Below are positions 35,792-38,946 of a stretch of 38,946 nucleotides of DNA, in pieces. The position numbers and the translations under genes were made by a program. Numbering within the stretch: position 1 is the first letter of the stretch; every line of letters starts with the position of its first letter. The stretch lies in assembly GCA_022750205.1 (NCBI GenBank), contig JAKIWD010000006.1, forward strand, positions 1 through 38,946. Reading direction: 5' to 3'. This DNA is from Thermoplasmata archaeon. GTDB taxonomy: Archaea > Thermoplasmatota > Thermoplasmata > Lutacidiplasmatales > UBA184. The notes beneath the pieces were generated by a model. The model saw nothing but the letters and a program-made list of their open reading frames with translations, was not told the origin of the DNA and ran no database searches.

Positions 35792-36473
35792 CCGCTGCCC
35801 CCTGGTCGATGGCCCGTCGGACCTCGACGAGGTTCTCGGCGACGCGCCCGCCGGCAAACACCGCATTCCCGCAGACGAAGAAGGTGGCCCCCGCCCGCGC
35901 GGCCGGAATGGCCGTCACCGCCGTTACCCCGCCGTCGATCGACAGATCCGCGTGGGAGCCGATCGAGCGGAGCGCCGCCCGGGCCGCCTCCAACTTCGGG
36001 ATCGCCTCGGGCAGGAAGGATTGACCCGAAAAGCCGGGGTGGACGCTCATGACCATGATCTGGTCCAGCCGGTCGGCGAATCCCTCGACCGCGGAGAAAG
36101 GGGTCTCCGGTTTGAGGGCGATGCCGACGGCGACCCCGAGACCCCGGATCCGCCGAATGACCTCGGACGGGTCGTCCTTCGATTCCTGGTGGAAGACGAG
36201 GGTATCTCCTCCCGCACGTGCGAACGCCTCGGCATAACGGTCGGGCCTCTCGATCATCAAGTGGACGTCCAGCGGCAATTTCGTCCGCGTCCGAACCGCC
36301 TGCACCAGGGCCGGTCCGAACGAAATGTTGGGGACAAAATGACCGTCCATCACGTCGAGATGGAACGCGTCGGCGCCGCCCGCTTCCGCCGCCGCCACGG
36401 CGTCGCCGAGGGCGGCAAAATCCGCGCTCAGCAAGGACGGGGCGATGCGAAGCCTCCGGCTCGCCGTAGGCAC
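35778..36473 (-). CDS. rpe: Ribulose-phosphate 3-epimerase
   Basis: IAPSLLSADFAALGD, FHLDVMDGHFVPNISFGP, DVHLMIERPDRY, MVMSVHPGFSGQSF, LSIDGGV. GTG start; overlaps lig by 14 bp. Confidence 0.92.
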   Translation of the reverse strand: MPTASRRLRIAPSLLSADFAALGDAVAAAEAGGADAFHLDVMDGHFVPNISFGPALVQAVRTRTKLPLDVHLMIERPDRYAEAFARAGGDTLVFHQESKDDPSEVIRRIRGLGVAVGIALKPETPFSAVEGFADRLDQIMVMSVHPGFSGQSFLPEAIPKLEAARAALRSIGSHADLSIDGGVTAVTAIPAARAGATFFVCGNAVFAGGRVAENLVEVRRAIDQGAADAVR

Positions 36474-36494
36474 GCGCCGCCCAACCGGTATGGG

Positions 36495-36502
36495 TATATA
36501 TA
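36495..36502. promoter_or_regulatory. Palindromic TATA box (TATATATA) between divergent rpe and SBP genes
   Basis: About 25 nt from the rpe GTG (minus strand) and about 60 nt from ATG 36561 (plus strand). Confidence 0.55.
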
Positions 36503-36560
36503 CAACTAAGGGGGTCGGAGGCTCAAGTTTCGGGGAAACCCGAAGACTCGGTGAAACACA

Positions 36561-38946
36561 ATGGCGGAAGAGGGTATGCCGCAGCTGAACAAGCGACGCT
36601 GGTCAACGCACCGCGGGATGTCGACCCCGACAGCCGCGGTCGTTCTGATCATCGTCATCGTCCTGGTCGGAGCGGGCGGGTTCTTCGCCTTCAACTCCGC
36701 CAGTTCGAATCCGACGAGCAACACGACCTCCACACCGATCATCAACTGTTCGCCCCCCACGAGTAGGATCTGTCAGCAAGTGACCGTCGCCCACGACGTG
36801 TCCTTGCTCGTACCGTTCGCCTCGGCCCAAGCGGGTTCGACAGTGCCCGTGACCGCCTCTGTTCCTTCTTCGGATGGAACGGTTTCCAGTTACCTGTTCA
36901 CCTTCGGGGATGGAACCACCTCCAACCAGACCGGCTCCACCGCCGACCACATCTACGGCGCCCCTGGTAACTATCTGATCTCGGCCATCGCGACGATCAA
37001 CAACCAAAAGCACGACAGCTACCAGAACCTCGGCGCCATCGCCATCACCTCGTCCTTCACATCGGCCAACGCGGCGAACCTCCCCGGTGTCTCCGGGTCG
37101 ATCGTCGCCAACAGCACCTCGACTAGCGCCCCCTCGGCGATTCTGCAGCCGGGCGGCTGGATCGACGTGAGCGGCGCCTACACCGGCGCCCCGACCAACC
37201 CCGACTACCTGACGAACTCCCCGACGATCATCGCGGCGACGGGTGCGACGGTCAAGAACCTGACCAACACCAGCAGCCAGGCGAGCGCCCAGGTCCAGTT
37301 CTCGTCCTCCGGGACGTACTGGGTCAGCTTCGAAGGGTTCGCCAAGAGCGTCACCAGCGGGGCGACCGTCAGCCAGAACTACACTTTCTCGGTGTTCGTC
37401 TCCCCCAACGGCATCCACGCGGGGAGCGCCTCGGCCTCGGCCGCCAAGAGCCCCCACAAGGGCCTGGTCGTCTACGAGGATATCCCGGGCGGCTCAACCT
37501 CCGAGGATCCGGCCGTCGACTATGAGACCGCGGGCTACGAGCCGATCCTGAACGTCTACGAGACGTTGGTCGGCTACAACGGCAGCGACACCGGCCCCAC
37601 GGCCGCGTCGTTCGTCCCGATCCTCGCGGCGTGCGTCCCCGGCAGCGTCTCGGGCGCGAACAACTGCAACCAGCTGTTCCCGACCGAAGCCTCCGGCGAG
37701 ACGGGCCTGGTCAACGGCGACAACTACACCTTCGTCATCAACGCGGGCGCGAACTTCTACGACCCGGCGACCGGCAACCACTGGGGTGTCTGGCCGACGG
37801 ATGTCGTTTTCTCGCTCGCGCGGACGATGTCGTTCGCGGTGCTGCCCTCGTTCGGTAACAACAACGGCTGGATCGTCACCCAGGCGCTCCTTCCGGCCGG
37901 CAACCCACTGTGGGACGGCAACTACCACGGCGCGCGCAACAACACGCCGCAGAACGTGATGGCCTCGATGGTCATCAACGGCACCGACTGCCCCAGCGCG
38001 GCGCAGACCGGCAACTACCACGGCTGCGTCACGTTCAACGCGAACGGCGCCGGCCACAGCTGGCCGTACTTCCTGGAGCTGATCGGGGACGGCCTCGGCT
38101 CCTCGATCGTTCCGTGCGGCTGGTTCAGCGCCTCCACCCAGGGCGCGGGCATCCCCTACTGGACGTCGGGCAACTCGAGCGGCAACGGGGACCACCCGTG
38201 CGGCGCGATGGGCTCCTCCGGCTGGGGCGTTTCGCCCAGCACCATCTCTCCCAAGGCCTGGGACCAGTACCAGAAGGACGGCTCCTCGCCGCCCTTCGTC
38301 GGCAGCACCCAGTGGAAGATGGTCGGCAGCGGACCGTATTACATGAACTCGCTGAGCATCGGCTCGGCGTACGACCTGCAGGCGAACCCCAACTACGCGG
38401 CGAACCCGAGCTGCACCTGGCAGGGCTGCTGGCCGGCGTCCGGTGCCTACGCGAGCTCGGTTTCCGTGACCTGGGAGCTCAACCAGCTCCCCGGTGAGGA
38501 GGCCTACCAGGCCGGGGTCGCGGACTTCGCGACGATCCCGTCGACGGACACGGGGCTACTGCTCCAGCTCGTCGCCCAGGGGAAGATCAAGACCGTCGGG
38601 TTCCCGTCGCTCTCGATCGACTTCTATCCGTTCAACCTGGCGTTCAACGTCCCAGGGGCGGAGAAGTACACCACGAACCCGATCTCGGTCGCCTCGGACG
38701 TGTTCAGCTATGTCGGGCTGCGCCAGTTCGTCGCGCACTCGTACCCGTACTCGTCGATCGATCAGACGATCAACACGCTGGACGGGATCAAGTACGCGTT
38801 CAACTACGGCGGCGCGATCCCGCAGTTCATGGCGAACTACTACCCGACGAACGTCAGCTTCCCGGGTGGGACCCCCGACACGAACCCCTCGGACGTCGGC
38901 GGTGCGGCCTGGTGGTGGCAGCAGGTGGCCCACAACACCTCCAGCC
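36561..38946 (+). CDS. Membrane-anchored PKD domain + ABC-type extracellular solute-binding protein family 5 (oligopeptide-binding-like), 3' truncated
   Basis: ATG GCG GAA GAG GGT... frame read by hand stays open to the window end, so it is absent from the ORF track. N-terminal TM TAAVVLIIVIVLVGAGGFFAF; PKD SYLFTFGDGTTSNQTGSTADHIYGAPGNYLISAIA; SBP_bac_5-like PAVDYETAGYEPILNVYETLVGY...GDNYTFVINAGANFYDPATGNHWGVWPTDVVFSLARTM...WKMVGSGPYYMNSL. Confidence 0.85.
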   Translation, partial: MAEEGMPQLNKRRWSTHRGMSTPTAAVVLIIVIVLVGAGGFFAFNSASSNPTSNTTSTPIINCSPPTSRICQQVTVAHDVSLLVPFASAQAGSTVPVTASVPSSDGTVSSYLFTFGDGTTSNQTGSTADHIYGAPGNYLISAIATINNQKHDSYQNLGAIAITSSFTSANAANLPGVSGSIVANSTSTSAPSAILQPGGWIDVSGAYTGAPTNPDYLTNSPTIIAATGATVKNLTNTSSQASAQVQFSSSGTYWVSFEGFAKSVTSGATVSQNYTFSVFVSPNGIHAGSASASAAKSPHKGLVVYEDIPGGSTSEDPAVDYETAGYEPILNVYETLVGYNGSDTGPTAASFVPILAACVPGSVSGANNCNQLFPTEASGETGLVNGDNYTFVINAGANFYDPATGNHWGVWPTDVVFSLARTMSFAVLPSFGNNNGWIVTQALLPAGNPLWDGNYHGARNNTPQNVMASMVINGTDCPSAAQTGNYHGCVTFNANGAGHSWPYFLELIGDGLGSSIVPCGWFSASTQGAGIPYWTSGNSSGNGDHPCGAMGSSGWGVSPSTISPKAWDQYQKDGSSPPFVGSTQWKMVGSGPYYMNSLSIGSAYDLQANPNYAANPSCTWQGCWPASGAYASSVSVTWELNQLPGEEAYQAGVADFATIPSTDTGLLLQLVAQGKIKTVGFPSLSIDFYPFNLAFNVPGAEKYTTNPISVASDVFSYVGLRQFVAHSYPYSSIDQTINTLDGIKYAFNYGGAIPQFMANYYPTNVSFPGGTPDTNPSDVGGAAWWWQQVAHNTSS

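Overview
The window is a high-GC archaeal chromosomal segment. The 16S 3' end, archaeal RibL/RibC, PriL, Csl4, AK6/Fap7-like kinase, RtcB, TATA-box promoters and an intron-containing tRNA all support this, and the unlinked 16S gene suggests Thermoplasmatota. It opens with the 3' end of a 16S rRNA gene, followed by a compact ribB-ribL-ribC-ribH operon. Next come two paralogous Kelch-type beta-propeller surface proteins; one carries a cytoplasmic winged-helix tail and the other a duplicated propeller. A biotin-protein ligase is coupled to a 12S/5S/1.3S-like carboxyltransferase set with no biotin carboxylase. The remaining genes include RtcB, a giant PKD-rich S53 peptidase divergent from an M50 site-2-protease homologue, PriL, a CDP-alcohol phosphatidyltransferase and an AK6-like kinase. 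Two adjacent secreted/membrane proteins (one an S53 peptidase) both end in TM helix + short linker + consensus C2H2 zinc finger. Then follow an SHMT/Csl4/METTL5-like operon, tRNA-Leu(TAA) with an intron, a PRC-barrel protein, ATP-dependent DNA ligase, ribulose-phosphate epimerase, and a 3'-truncated PKD-containing SBP_bac_5-like protein. The most interesting pattern is that three different exported proteins carry single-pass TM helices followed by putative nucleic-acid-binding cytoplasmic tails (one winged helix, two C2H2 fingers). All product calls come from reading motifs by eye; no database search was run.
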